NCBI GenBank assembly: GCA_921293015.1
Contig: OV121087.1
Coordinates: 36,253,235-36,317,234 of the forward strand
Length of the DNA stretch: 64,000 nt
Source: Phorcus lineatus
Lineage: Eukaryota > Mollusca > Gastropoda > Trochida > Trochidae
Direction of reading: 5' to 3'
The position numbers and the translations under genes are program-made. Under the pieces are notes generated by a model. It was given only the letters and a program-made list of their open reading frames with translations, did no database searches and was not told where the DNA came from. This document shows positions 39,501-51,600 of this stretch, in pieces (position 1 is the stretch's first letter; each line of letters begins with the position of its first letter).

Positions 39501-39630
39501 TTAGTTTATAAAACTAAAAACAGTCTGTATCAAATGTCTAAAAATACAAAAGCTTCTCAATGACATTTAAAGCAACCAAACCAATAATACTGTTTGCTGA
39601 CAACAAACTATTTGGAAATTACACAATGCA

Positions 39631-41504
39631 TCAAGATTTTTTATCCAAATCTTTCTTTTTGTGCTTCTTTGACGATTTTTTCTTGCCTCTGTGCTTTTTA
39701 TCCTTTTTATCGTTGTCCTTTTTGTGCTTGCTTCGGTGTCTATTTCTCTTGTGCTCTTTTTCTTTGCTGTGGCCGTGTCGGACATATCTTGAAGCGTCTC
39801 TGTGATTTCTGACCGATCTTTCCTCACGATCATAGTCCCGATCATAATCATAGTCAGAATTTCTACGACGAGTCTTCCACTGGTCGCGGCGTTTTGATGG
39901 GTATTCCTCGTCATCATGATTGCTATATCTTCTCTTGCGGTTGTCAAGGTTACGTAGAGTTCCAACTAGCATGTTTTTCAGGAATCTTTTGTTTGTGGCT
40001 GGTAGCGGGCATTTTTGCCTGAAATTTAAGAAAAAGATTTATTTTACAGAATACCGTATTTCCTCGAATACAACCCCAGGGTTCTGTTTCACTCAGCACA
40101 ACTCACCCCCGGGGTTGTAATTGAGGCCCAGTTCTATTTTTTCAGACCTGAAATGGCATTAGAAAATCTATTGCAGAAGTGAGAAAGTGGCATTCTATAT
40201 CTCAAAACTTTCCATCTGGAAATCATACGAAGATTATTTTAACATTGAGAACACAACCTAGCCCTGGTTATATTCGAGGCCCGGGTTCTATTTCACTCAG
40301 CACCCCCTTACCCCCCGGGTTATATTCGAGGCCCTGGTTGTATTCGAGACCCGGGTTATAATCGAGGAAAAATAGTACATTATTTGCTTTGTCCTATACA
40401 ATCTTACTCAGCATGAAAGTTTTCATCATGTTTGAATCAAAAGGGAATTAGGAAGATCGCAATAGCAACAGGTTTTTAAGCATTGGTCAAATATCAAATA
40501 TCCTGAGATTAATTTCCTTTCTAAGTTGCATCTTTAAATGATAAATGTCAAAAATATGATATTTTTTTGCTTTCAATTTTGATTTAAAATCTGCTCCATA
40601 ATCATCATTAATAAGTGTTCCATTAACATCTATATTAGTTTAATGGCCTACTAACCAATACCAAACTATATTTTGTCATTGTGTCTGCTGTAAATATGTT
40701 TCCAAAATTATGTCACTTGCAAGTGTCAAAACAGAAAATTGTTTAATGCATTTGAAATGACTTAATCTTTGATTCTGTGCAACTTAGAAGATATGATTTC
40801 TGGATTATCAACTTCTTTACTTTGATTCTTATCGTCACTATTCTTACATGCTACAGCGCCTTGTGTGCCTTTCAAAAGGTTCTGTATAAATAATTCACCG
40901 CTTTATGCATAATTCAGTCAGACTGTAAATTGAGCCATTGCAGTCAGTTTCCCTTATTAAGATCCAGGATTTTTCCCTTCATTGAAATACATTATTATCA
41001 AGTCCAGCTGCTAGATTAATCAAAACAATAATTAATTCAAATCATAAACATAACATTAAATACTAACCACCCAAGTGCTCCTTGCTCCTTTGCTCTTTCA
41101 GCCCCTCTTTTTGTCTCCTTCAAAATCTCCTCAACTGCAAGTCTATTGCATGGAATAAATCATGAGATACAAGGAACAAAAACAATATTTGGGAACACTG
41201 ATTATTGCATAAAATATGCTGTCATTATTGATTAAAATGCTATAAACTGCACTAAACAAACTAAATAAAAGAGATTTGAAATTTAACTGAGGAAATATAA
41301 AATAACAATTATGATATCAGGCAGGCGTTCATTTACCACATTATAGTTTTGTTGATTAAATCGTTTAGGTCTTTAGGTCACTAGGTTAATACTACCAGTC
41401 CCTGGATTTCAAGGGCTAAGGACACAAGCTAAGATTTATAAATAGAATCTGCAAGAGGTATATTATTAAAGCTTTGCATACTTCTCTAATTCTTCGTCAT
41501 CCAT
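39631..41504 (-). CDS. POLR1D: Homologue of 'protein POLR1D isoform 2', Lys/Arg-rich (3 exons, 160 aa)
   Basis: On the minus strand three exons join in frame: 41504-41482 (MDDEELE), 41142-41071 and 40018-39631, with intron phases 2 and 2. The joined N-terminal half reads LAVEEILKETKRG, then KCPLPATNKRFL. This follows the vertebrate isoform-2 product of POLR1D almost position by position (ELERKA, EELLKEAKRG, KCPLASTNKRFL in human, from memory). The tail of about 95 residues is highly basic (many KK, RR, KH) and probably nuclear. Vertebrate POLR1D also makes the RNA polymerase I/III subunit RPAC2 by another 3' exon; no such exon was seen here. The donor of exon 2 (GTGGTT) is weak, and the acceptor ATAG at 41143 is chosen because it alone keeps the frame. 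Confidence 0.83.
40054..40375. mobile_element. MITE-like element in an intron of the POLR1D-like gene
   Basis: The ends are CCGTATTTCCTCGAATA and its approximate reverse complement ATAATCGAGGAAAAATAG, each next to a TA that may be the target duplication (40052-40053, 40376-40377). Inside, the phrase TATATTCGAGGCCCGGGTT and variants repeat several times near both ends. A TA target would fit a Tc1/mariner-like origin, but the internal repeats are unusual and the assignment is open. Confidence 0.6.
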
Positions 41505-42579
41505 TTTGCACGTTATTTCACGTGCACTGAGAATCAGCTAAACACACTTGAAAGAATTGTACATTTAAATTCACCAGAAAGCGTTGAACGGTAAGAAAAC
41601 AACTCGCTCATCAATAAGCACTTGGCAGGTTTGGCTGTCGCCATGGGTGACACCCCAACAGGCACCCCATGAAAATTGATCATTTTAACACCATTTTCTT
41701 GTTCTTATCTTTCATTTAAAACCACAAGAGTACGATGTCATGTGATTTAATCACTAGTTTCATCAACTCCGTATGGGATAATGTTTAATAGAAGTCTTTG
41801 CGATTTTGTTCCGCGTGATTAATTCGTTTTCATAGATCGTTTTCTCACGTATCACCGGTGTATTGAAATCTCGAGCAAATCCCGTGTACTTTCACGAGAT
41901 GATGTCTGCTGCATGAGAGGTTTGTGTGTATCTAGAAATGTTTTTGTGTGTGTAAACTTCAGATGATTCTTCATTTAATGACCTTAAATGTCGCTTTCAA
42001 AATATTTTGCAATCCTATACCAGCTCGTAGAAAAAACATAATCAGAGCCCGATTGACACAACAGAAAAGAATTTGAGAACGATATATTTCCTGGGTCCAA
42101 CTTTTGACCCCTACTGAAATTTCATTGTTATCACACAAATTAGAGTGCAAACCGTTTCAGGTACAGATTTCCTAATAATTATCATTTATCGGCGAGTCTA
42201 TAAAAGCTAATTAATGCCCTGGACATTTTTCAGAAAGTAAGTAGGTCAGTACTTAGGAATTGTTTATCCGATTTTATATTGTCAAGGGTTGTAAATTTTA
42301 CAATAAATCAGCAAACTAAGCCTATGGAAATGGGCCAAATGGCATAGGCCTAATAAGAGAGTCATGTTTGTAGGTTGACTGATAGATCTGATACAGTCAG
42401 TGGTGTTGTATGAGTATTAATACATTATTTAATAACAACAACAATATGACTATATTTGTGAAAATTATTAAACAATATCCGTAATTAGTAAGTTTTGTTA
42501 TGCATATTTGAGAAATACTGAGCTGTCTAGACAAGTTTGTCCATTTCTTTAAAGGACAGTCCTATTTTACAAAAAACAA
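41505..42579. promoter_or_regulatory. Divergent intergenic region between POLR1D-like gene and KIDINS220
   Basis: The POLR1D-like ATG (minus strand) is at 41504, and the KIDINS220 coding region starts downstream on the plus strand. This region should hold the POLR1D-like promoter and may hold an untranslated first exon of KIDINS220. A GTAAGA donor lies at 41591 after GCGTTGAACG. A TATAAAAG at 42199-42206 is followed by a strong GTAAGT donor at 42237. Neither can be chosen without transcripts. Confidence 0.35.
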
Positions 42580-44165
42580 TAAATTGAAGACATTCCTGTT
42601 AACGTGGCTAGCAAAAAGTTGTCTTGACAGCCTAGCCCCAGCTATGACATCACTGATTCAGGCATCACTCACTGAAGGCGAGTTCCCATCATGCTTCAAG
42701 AAAGCCATCATCACACCCATTTTGAAGAAACCAACTCTTGATTCCAAAGTGCTAAAGAACTTCCGGCCAGTGTCAAATCTGCACTTCCTCTCGAAGATCA
42801 TGGAAAAAGTCGTGCTGAAACAACTCAACAGCCATCTCTCAACATGTGGTCTTCATGAAGTGTTTCAGTCTGCTTACAAAGCTAAGCATAGCACAGAGAC
42901 TGCCCTAGTGCGAGTCCGTAACGACATCCTACGCAGTATTGACAGGCAAGAGGTGGTGCTGCTGGTTCTGCTCGATTTATCAGCAGCCTTCGACACTGTG
43001 GACCATGCCATTCTTCTTTCGAGGTTACAACACACCTTTGGGATCAGTGATGTTACTAATAGATGGTTCAATTCATACTTGGTCGACACATGCAAGTGAA
43101 GGTTGACAATTCTTTCTCCGAGACCCATCCACTCGAGTATGGTGTTCCCCAGGGGTCAGTGCTGGGACCAGTGCTTTTCTCTATCTACATCCAGCCCATT
43201 GGCAACATCATCAGAAAACACAACCTCCTGTTTCATGGATATGCCGACGACAACCAACTTTACATCAGCGTGAGACCACAAGCATTACCACTTTCTCAGG
43301 ACAAGTTGACAAGGTGTATCCATGACATCCGAGAGTGGATGTCCAGCAACTTTCTAAAGTTGAATGACGACAAGACCGAGTTTATCATCCTTGGCACCAG
43401 GCAACAGTTGAGCAAGGTCCCAAGCAGTCCTCTTCTAGTCGGCAATGCCCTGGTCATTCCAACTGACAATGTCAAGAACTTAGGGGTAGTCTTCACGAGC
43501 TCCATGTCAGCTGACCAGCAAGTGTTGAGTACCTGCAGAGCTGGCAACATCCACCTGCGCAACATCGGCAGCATCCGAAAGTTCTTGGACACAGAAACAG
43601 CCAAACTTTTAGTCCATTCCTATGTATCCTCCCGACTGGACTACTGCAACTCCCTCATCACTGGATCTCGCAATATCCACAGCCTGCAAGCAGTTCAAAA
43701 CCGTGCGGCGAGAATCATCACCCGAACCAAGCCGAGAGAACATATCACTCCTATCCTGCGTCAGCTACACTGGCTGCCAATCCATCAGCGGATCAAGTTC
43801 AAGATCCTCGTGCTTACACACAGAGCTGTGCACGAACCAGACTTCCCCGCCTACATCAGGGAACTCATCACCGAGTATCGTCCGCCCAGGCAGCTCAGAT
43901 CAGAATCTAGTCGACTGCTGTCTGTTCCTACTACTAGTACTAAGATCGGCGGTGACGCCTTCTCAGCGGCAGCCCCAGTACAGTGGAACTCTCTCCCATA
44001 CAAACTCAGATGTACAGAGAACGTCAGCTCATTCCATTCTCAACTGAAAACCCACCTCTTTTCTGAACTCTAACACGTCTAGACATGTTCAAGCGCCGTT
44101 GAACAGCCATGAGTTGGAAACTAGGCGCTCAACAAGTCCATTATCATTATTATTATTATTATTAA
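42580..44165 (+). mobile_element. CR1/L2-like LINE, 5'-truncated, reverse transcriptase with one frameshift
   Basis: The sequence encodes a reverse transcriptase from FKKAIITPILKKPTLD through [45 protein letters not shown] and the catalytic GYADDNQLY. It continues to [20 protein letters not shown] and a C-terminal [10 protein letters not shown]...LKTHLF ending with a stop at about 44073. The frame changes once near 43080 (after FNSYL), so it is split into 42584-43099 and 43063-44073. The 3' end has a GGCGCTCAACAAG phrase and an ATT simple tail (44146-44164). Few disablements suggest a fairly recent insertion. It may lie in an untranslated 5' intron of KIDINS220. Confidence 0.93.
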
Positions 44166-44169
44166 TCCA

Positions 44170-45035
44170 TTTATAATATTAAATCAATACATTATTATAA
44201 CACTACACAGTTGAAACATAATACTCAGGAAAACTTTTGGTTGATTTAGATTTGACAATTTGATAAATAGGAGTGCATTCTTGTAAATAAAAACACAACA
44301 TGGAAAAGTGTGAAAAGCATTACCACGGCATCACAAAGGATAGTGATTAGTCTTATCAAAAATCATTTGCAAATGTGTGGATATTCTGTCCTTTATTACA
44401 GATTATTTTGTTGATAATAAGTACAGCGCCCTCTTTCATGTCATTCCCTTAAAAACCACATGGTGGACCCATTGCCGAAAGGACAGGCCCATTAACCTTA
44501 GAACCCTCAAAATTGTTAATGTGTTTGCAACAAGGGTTAAAATGCCTGAACAGACTAAGTTTGAACATAGAAGTTATAAACTTTGTATATTTCTCCATGA
44601 AAGAAATTGAAATAAGTTTCAAGATAAAGTAACTTCAGTGTGTCATAATCAAATTTTGTTATGGATAATTTAGGTGCTCAAAAAAGACAATTCAAAATAT
44701 CTAGGCATAAGGGTGTCCTGTTTTTTAAATCTTTTTGTGTTAATTGATGTTAGAAACAGTAGTACATCGTGCATGATGATAACTCTCTATATTTTTAAAT
44801 GTTGCTCTTAATCGATAATCACTAGAACCCTGAAATCGGATCTCATCATAAACCTATGATAGCAGTTGATACCTGCATCTTTGGTGATCATTCCATGAAC
44901 ATTTATTTCCCTATCATTTCATTTGTAAGTCCTCAGACTGATGAACCACAGCGCCAATTAATCTGATGTAGATTACAAGTGAGTGGTAAAATTAAGGCAT
45001 TTCTTGATGTTAAAGTGTGATATTGTCTGACATTA
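44170..45035. other. Intergenic or 5' intron sequence, nothing recognised
   Basis: No gene or element is supported between the two LINE remnants. Confidence 0.4.
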
Positions 45036-45039
45036 AAAA

Positions 45040-45455
45040 GGATGATACATTGGGGAAGAGAAGAATACAATACAAGATTCTCTGCATCACCTACTCAACT
45101 CTCTGCGACAATAACTCGTCAGTTTATCTGAAAGACATTGTAGAAATCTACCATCGAAATCCCGTCTTGAAGCCTAAGAACAGGGGCAGCCTGAAGAAGC
45201 AGATCAAAAAAACTTCAATGGGAGATAGATCTTTTAGTGCTACTGCACCAGCTTTATGGAACTCCCTTCCAGGCGAACTGAGATCAGTGTCCACTTTAGA
45301 AACATTTAGGAGCCAGTTTAAAGCTTATCTATTCCTAGCTACTTACCGGTCTTTCTCTTTTTCTCTTGACAGCGCCACTGAGCAGCATTGGTTAGACATT
45401 AGACGCTTACATTTATTCATTATTATAATTATTATAATTGTCATGGGGAAATATA
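45040..45455 (+). mobile_element. CR1/L2-like LINE C-terminal relic
   Basis: The reading KRRIQYKILCITYSTLC, then SMGDRSFSATAPALWNSLPG and FRSQFKAYLF, is the C-terminal end of this protein group. The 3' end carries AGCGCCACTGAGCAG, shared with the relic at 22003-22560, and an ATT/AAT-rich tail. It ends about 150 bp before the splice acceptor of the first KIDINS220 coding exon. Confidence 0.8.
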
Positions 45456-45658
45456 AAAAAATTCACTCTCCGAAAGACGCAGTTATCATCTTTGACCCGA
45501 TTTGGTAAATGTGACATCATAATAATTTTCATGACTGGTTGCAACACCTTTATTGTCCAAATAAGTTGGTGCTTGATGTAAAAATTTCAATTATTGTATT
45601 TCAGTGAAAACTAATAAAGATCTGAAGATAGAACAGTTTTCCTCATAGCCCATTCAAG

Positions 45659-48600
45659 ATGGCGCGGTTCAAGGCACAGATGCTATGGGACAACATAGAG
45701 AAGGGAGATCTGTCGGCCGTCCATGGTCTGCTGGAGAGCGGCAACATCAACTTGGAGGAGAGGGATGAGGTAAATTGAGGAATTTTCATCAAATAATTTC
45801 ATAAATAGTTAAAAATATAATTGAATAATTCTATGAAATTCTAAGTCCTTGCATTTTGAGATGCACCAAGATAGAGATCCTTTTCCATCAGGGTGATTTT
45901 GTCCTTAGCCTTACTATTAAACATTTAGTGACTTCAAGTGAGCTTGATTCAATGATTTATTGGACACATGATATTCATTGAGGCAAAGCCAAGGTGAATA
46001 TCATGTATCCAAGGTGGATAAATTGCTAGATCAACATGTCTGAAGTCAAATATAAGGGAGGTAACTTTAAGTCAACACAGTCACATGGACAGTATTGCCT
46101 ATTGCATGATATACAGTATCCGTACGTAGTGGGGGCGGGATAGCGCATTCGGTTTTGGATAAAGAGTCGAATCCTGCCAGAGGCTCGGCAAGTAGAGAAC
46201 TGTTCTACATGCAGTCAGGTTTGGGTGCAATGGTACACTGAATTTCAGTAACAGTGCAGTGCTTGTTCCAGCCAAAGCTTGTAGGTTTCACCCAAATGCA
46301 TAGCTCAATGGTGTTGCAGGCTTTCTCCCTGCAATAATAAATAATGACCTGATTGCCTCGCGTTATGGCAATAAACTTTGCTCTTGCTATTCCCTCTAGA
46401 GTTTATTTGCCATAACTGCTCAGCACTGGGTCATAATTTACTTCATGTAACAGCACTACACAGACTTCTCATTATAAACAGCTTTCTACTCTGGGTATAA
46501 CAGCTTACATGACACTGTTTCATAACCAAGAATTCAGTCTATGCGGTTAAGACTCTTGATTTCAATACCTTTTTGGTACAAATCTTTTTGTTAGTTTCAC
46601 AAGATATTAGTTCTCAAAGGTAGGTTGTGTATGTTGATAAAAGCTTTTCTCTGTTTGCCCGTTTGAGACTATTTTGGTCAAATTATGTAAATTTTAAGAG
46701 CTTGTTTATGTAAACTGGATAATGAATTGAAAGATGTTTTTGACACTGCATCTCATACATGAATTCTTATGCGAACCTTGCTTACACGGACCCCGGATAA
46801 CCGGAAACCTCAATATCCGGACGCAGATATTAACCTCCTTCCATCTGCATGTTTCAGAACGGACAGACCTACCTGATGTTGGCCAGTGAGAAGGGAGAAC
46901 TGCACATTGTGCGGGAACTCTTGGATGCTGGAGTAGACTCTAATGCTGTTGACAACGTAAGAAAATGTATATCAACAATTATATGGATGACAAATAGTGC
47001 TTTACAAGCACACAAGAAATTGAGTCAAAAATCCCAATCTCAAAACTAAGGAGTTTCATCCATGAGAGCGTTCTTACCTTATTTAAAAGTTCGAAAAATC
47101 CCCGAAAGAGAAAAAAATTATGTAGGCACATTTTCTTATTTGAAATGTTTATGTCATTAAGATGTGTCACATACTTTTGAAACAATTTGTCATAGAAATA
47201 GCTTTGTGAAAAAACGACTTAAATAAATGTCTAAAAAGCCAGTTACATTTTGCATAATTTAACAGTAGAAATGTTATAATTTCAAAAAGTAATTAAATCA
47301 TTTAGTCATTTGCAAGGAATTACATTTCATTTGAGCTATACCCTATTTCAATTACATGCTGAAATGATGGTTTTTACGAGTTTACCAAGTTTACTGATTC
47401 ACATGATATATAATGTTATTGGTATAGTGCCATTGTATAATTTTGTTTAATCATCAGATTTAACTATTTCAGGACAATTGGACAGCCCTGATGTGTGCAG
47501 CAAAAGATGGCCACCTTGAGATTGTCATTGTACTCCTGGAGAAGAAAGCAAACATAGAACACAGAGATATGGTAAGCTACAACTCAATGAAAACTAGTTT
47601 AGATCTGTGTAAAATTCACAAAGATAAACTCTTCTTCATTTAAACAACTTCTGTGATACGTATCAGTGCCTTTAAGTGTTAATTTTGCCTAAAAATTAAG
47701 GTGCTTGTCAAAAGTAAATGTTTCTTTCTTTTAAAATATCCCTGAAAATAGTATATCATGACTGTATCCTATTGTATTGAGTTATCGTGATACTCTTGTA
47801 ATGTAAAATGTCTATCACCACACCTCTTCAATAAAAAGGGGCAATATCTCACTGAGCGGCGATAAAAAAACAAGATATAACAAGATAAACATTGTATTTG
47901 TCAAGAAAAGGCAGATATCCTCCATATACTATTTTCACATATCCAACATGCTTCCTTCCTCACTTCAATGTCTTACAGTCTCTAGCTTAACACCATCAGT
48001 TGTACTTGCTAGATAACAGATGATATACTCTTTTTCCAGAGTGGCTGGACAGCGCTGATGTGGGCGAGCTACAAGGGACACGACATGGTGGTTCAGGAAC
48101 TACTCGATAGAGGCGCCAATCCCAATGTTAAAGCAGAGGTAAGACTGAATAAGATTTATAAAAGGACTTCATAAAAATTTATTCCAGTGTTTTGATATTA
48201 AAACTTAAGTTGGTTTGATTAGGATTAATCATGATAAAATTTGCAGTTCAAAATAGATTGGAAAGCTTGATAAGGATTGAATATGTTTCAAGTATGCTAG
48301 AGGACTTGTCTGGGGAGGAATGGTAGGGATAGCAGAAGATTCAATTAAGGATACACTGACAGCACCAATAGTAGTTGGGTAGAATTAAAAGGAGCTTAAC
48401 TGCTTTATTTGAAAGAATAAAAGGAGAAAACATTGTATTGCACCTTTACCCATGGATACTGAAATTTATTTTGGGAGGTTATCTTTAGCAAGTGAACAGT
48501 CCCTTAATTGTATCTTTTAGCGTTTATGATGTCTGAAAACTGACAACTCAGATTGATCTGGCGCTCAGTAGGTAAGGGTCTAATCAATTTCACAGACTGA

Positions 48601-51600
48601 TGTTTTGAGAATGAATACAACGGTTCCTTTCTTTGTAGCTGAATTTAAGTTTATAATCGTCAATCGTCAATCAGTCCTTGAAGGGAGAGGAAATCACGAA
48701 TGCTATCATATAATCATCAACATGATTTTTGCAGCACAACATGACGTGTCTGGCGTGGGCAAGTGGGCGTGGTCACACTGAGGTGGTCAAGAAACTCCTG
48801 GAGCATGGGGCAAAGGTCAACTCTACAGATAAGGTAGCCTTTCATTGTTGATATGGTTTGAATTCTACATATACAACCATAAGTACCTTACCCAAGGGAG
48901 AAGCATACAACATATTTATCTTTCTGTAATACAAATTTTGTTACTTTTATTCATATTATCAATGACGGAGTTGCTTGCCAACAATTGATCGGTTTTGACC
49001 CAAAACTTAAACAAAATGGAGTCTTGTCTTGAATTAAATGTTGTAAGGTGTGTAACAGTTTGGCAAAATGCTAAAAATTTAGTTGATATAATGGAGCGTG
49101 CAGACAATACAGAGTTTGTTACCAAATATATCTGAAAATGTTGAAAAAGTAAACCTTTGATGAAAAGTAGACATTTAATGAACATTCATGAAAGTGACTA
49201 TTGAAAATAATGTAGATTCTGAATATGTTGTGAATTATTATGTATAGTAATGCAAAAACACTTCTTGGCAAAGAGCTGTTACAATTGCAGTTAGAGTATA
49301 AGACGTTTGTAAATTGGAGGTTTGATAGTTTTGAGTACTGTCAGTCAAATTCAACCAAAAATGAATATTTTACTGTGAGGTTAAAAATTAGCAGTTCTGT
49401 GCCTATGTAATAAAAGGACACAGTCACTGACATATATTCCTGTGTCTTGGTAAATTTAATCTGTAAATTCTACATCATTGAATCTAAAAGCTTACTTCCC
49501 TCTGCAGTATGGGACCACACCACTGATCTGGGCCTCGAGGAAAGGATATTTAGAGATAGTGGAAAGTTTGCTAGCCGAGGGAGCAAGTGTTGATGCTTCA
49601 GGAATGGTGAGCTTTCTGTTGTGAATTTTTTCGTTTACGAAGATATAAAACACTCATTTTAACTCATTTCTAGGTATGTTATTTTGATCAGGTGTTAAAA
49701 AAAAAGGATTTTATTCTATCTCTTTTTGATGAGTATAAATAACAGAATCTTCTAAACTTTGTATTCTTCAAATGATAACCGATTTTTAGTTCATAAGGAT
49801 GACAAGATTTTCTGAATAACAACTTCTTAATTTTGAAATTAATGACTTCTCGGAGTGTATGGTTACTGCCTCATCAGGATAATGAAGGAGTTACCTTATA
49901 TATCCTTATGTATATCACTTCTAAATGACCTTCAAGACTCAGTTGTAGTTCATTTTAAATGATATGATGGATATAATGAACTTTGGTGGAATAATTTTTT
50001 TTTACAGAATTCTTGGACCCCGCTACTGGTAGCTTCTCATGGCGGTTTCATCGACGTCAGTCGAGCTATCTTGGAGTATGACCCTAATGTTAATGCTGTT
50101 GACAAGGTAATAAGTGCATCATTGAACATTTTTTTTAAAACTTGCACAAAAGTTAGAATTATGTAGTTTAATGGTACAATTTGTTGATACAAAAACCTAC
50201 GAAGTTTCTATATTGCATGTAAAACCTAAACTTTTAAACAAGGTTTTATGGGCATACAGAATCTTGCCAGTTCCCACTTATACAGAGCTCCCTCAGACCA
50301 ATGGAATCATAACTTGATGTCATAACTATGGGTCAAGGGCACACTTTGGACAAAGGGGACTTTGTGAAATTATGGCCAGGTAGTCAATTGACTGATGATT
50401 TTTAATTCCTTCATTCCAGGATGGATTAACTGCCCTTGCTGTCGCTGCTAAAGAAGGATATGTGGAGATCGCCCATGATCTGATTGCTAAAGGAGCCTAC
50501 ATCAATGTTGTCGACAGGGTGATTAAAACTTAAAATTGATGTTACATATTGTTTTCTGATTCTTATTATTATGTTGATTTTGAAAAAACCCCGAAACACA
50601 ATAGATTTTAAAATCAAAACTTATTTTGTCATTTTATGAAGCATGCATTAATGCTAATTGTGAAAAATAATTTCATAAATTACACATGCCTCAAAATTAC
50701 ATTTTATTGGACCAAAAAATCATATGTATTAGGCAAAGTGAAATAAGGTTTGGATAGATTGACATATTATTCACTGTGTGTATAGGCTGGGGACACAGTT
50801 CTGATCCACGCTGTAAAGGGAGGCTACACCGAGATTGTGAGGATCCTACAGCAGAGATATGCTGACGTTGATGTCGAGGGTTCCGTATGTATCTCATATC
50901 TTTTAAGTTAAATGTAGTATGATTATGTGAGTTCATTTTCTTTCCTTTGGCAATTTTATGTTTATGTTGATCGAGGAAGGGATGGATTAAACCTTGAAAT
51001 TCACCTTTCACCTTCCAATTTATCTGTAAATGTTTTCAGTGAATCCGCCCCTGCGTTTTGTGATTCTGAGTTTTTTTATCTTCTTTCAGCTAGAGCTATC
51101 AGACAATAGTGGCTCTTTTTTTCTTTTGAACTTATTTTGAAGGCATAGGGTTGTTTTATTGCAGGTAAACCCTGAAATTTATTTTCCTTTAACCAAATCA
51201 AGAGAGTGTAATAAATTAATTTGTAAACCTGATACATATCAATAAAACATTAACGAATTGTGATAGATTCAAACTTTTAATTGTCAAAATTTTATCTTTT
51301 ATCTTTATTGTTTCAGTTTTCCTTACAAATGCTATAACAAAGAAAAATCAATTGACCTTTAAATGAATTCACTATTCCAGGAGGCAAAGACTGCCTTGTA
51401 CTGGGCGGTAGAGAAAGGTCACACTGACATCGTCAAACTGCTTCTTGAGAGTCAGCCAGATTTAGAGATCTGCACAAAGGTAAGAAGTCATTGTGAATGA
51501 ATAGAATTGTAGATGAAATATCAATTTTGATACCTCTTGGATTAAAAATCCCCCAAAGCTTTTTGTTGATGGACGTAAATATTACGTATTATACTTTTGA

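Noticed and set aside
30600..39600. Search for an RPAC2 exon on the minus strand downstream of the POLR1D-like gene
   Set aside because: No reading with the conserved HEEDHTLGN-type core was seen, although a very short or diverged exon cannot be excluded by eye.
43296..44047. Open frames on the minus strand and in another plus frame
   Set aside because: They are shadows of the CR1/L2 reverse transcriptase reading frame, which carries the recognisable motifs.
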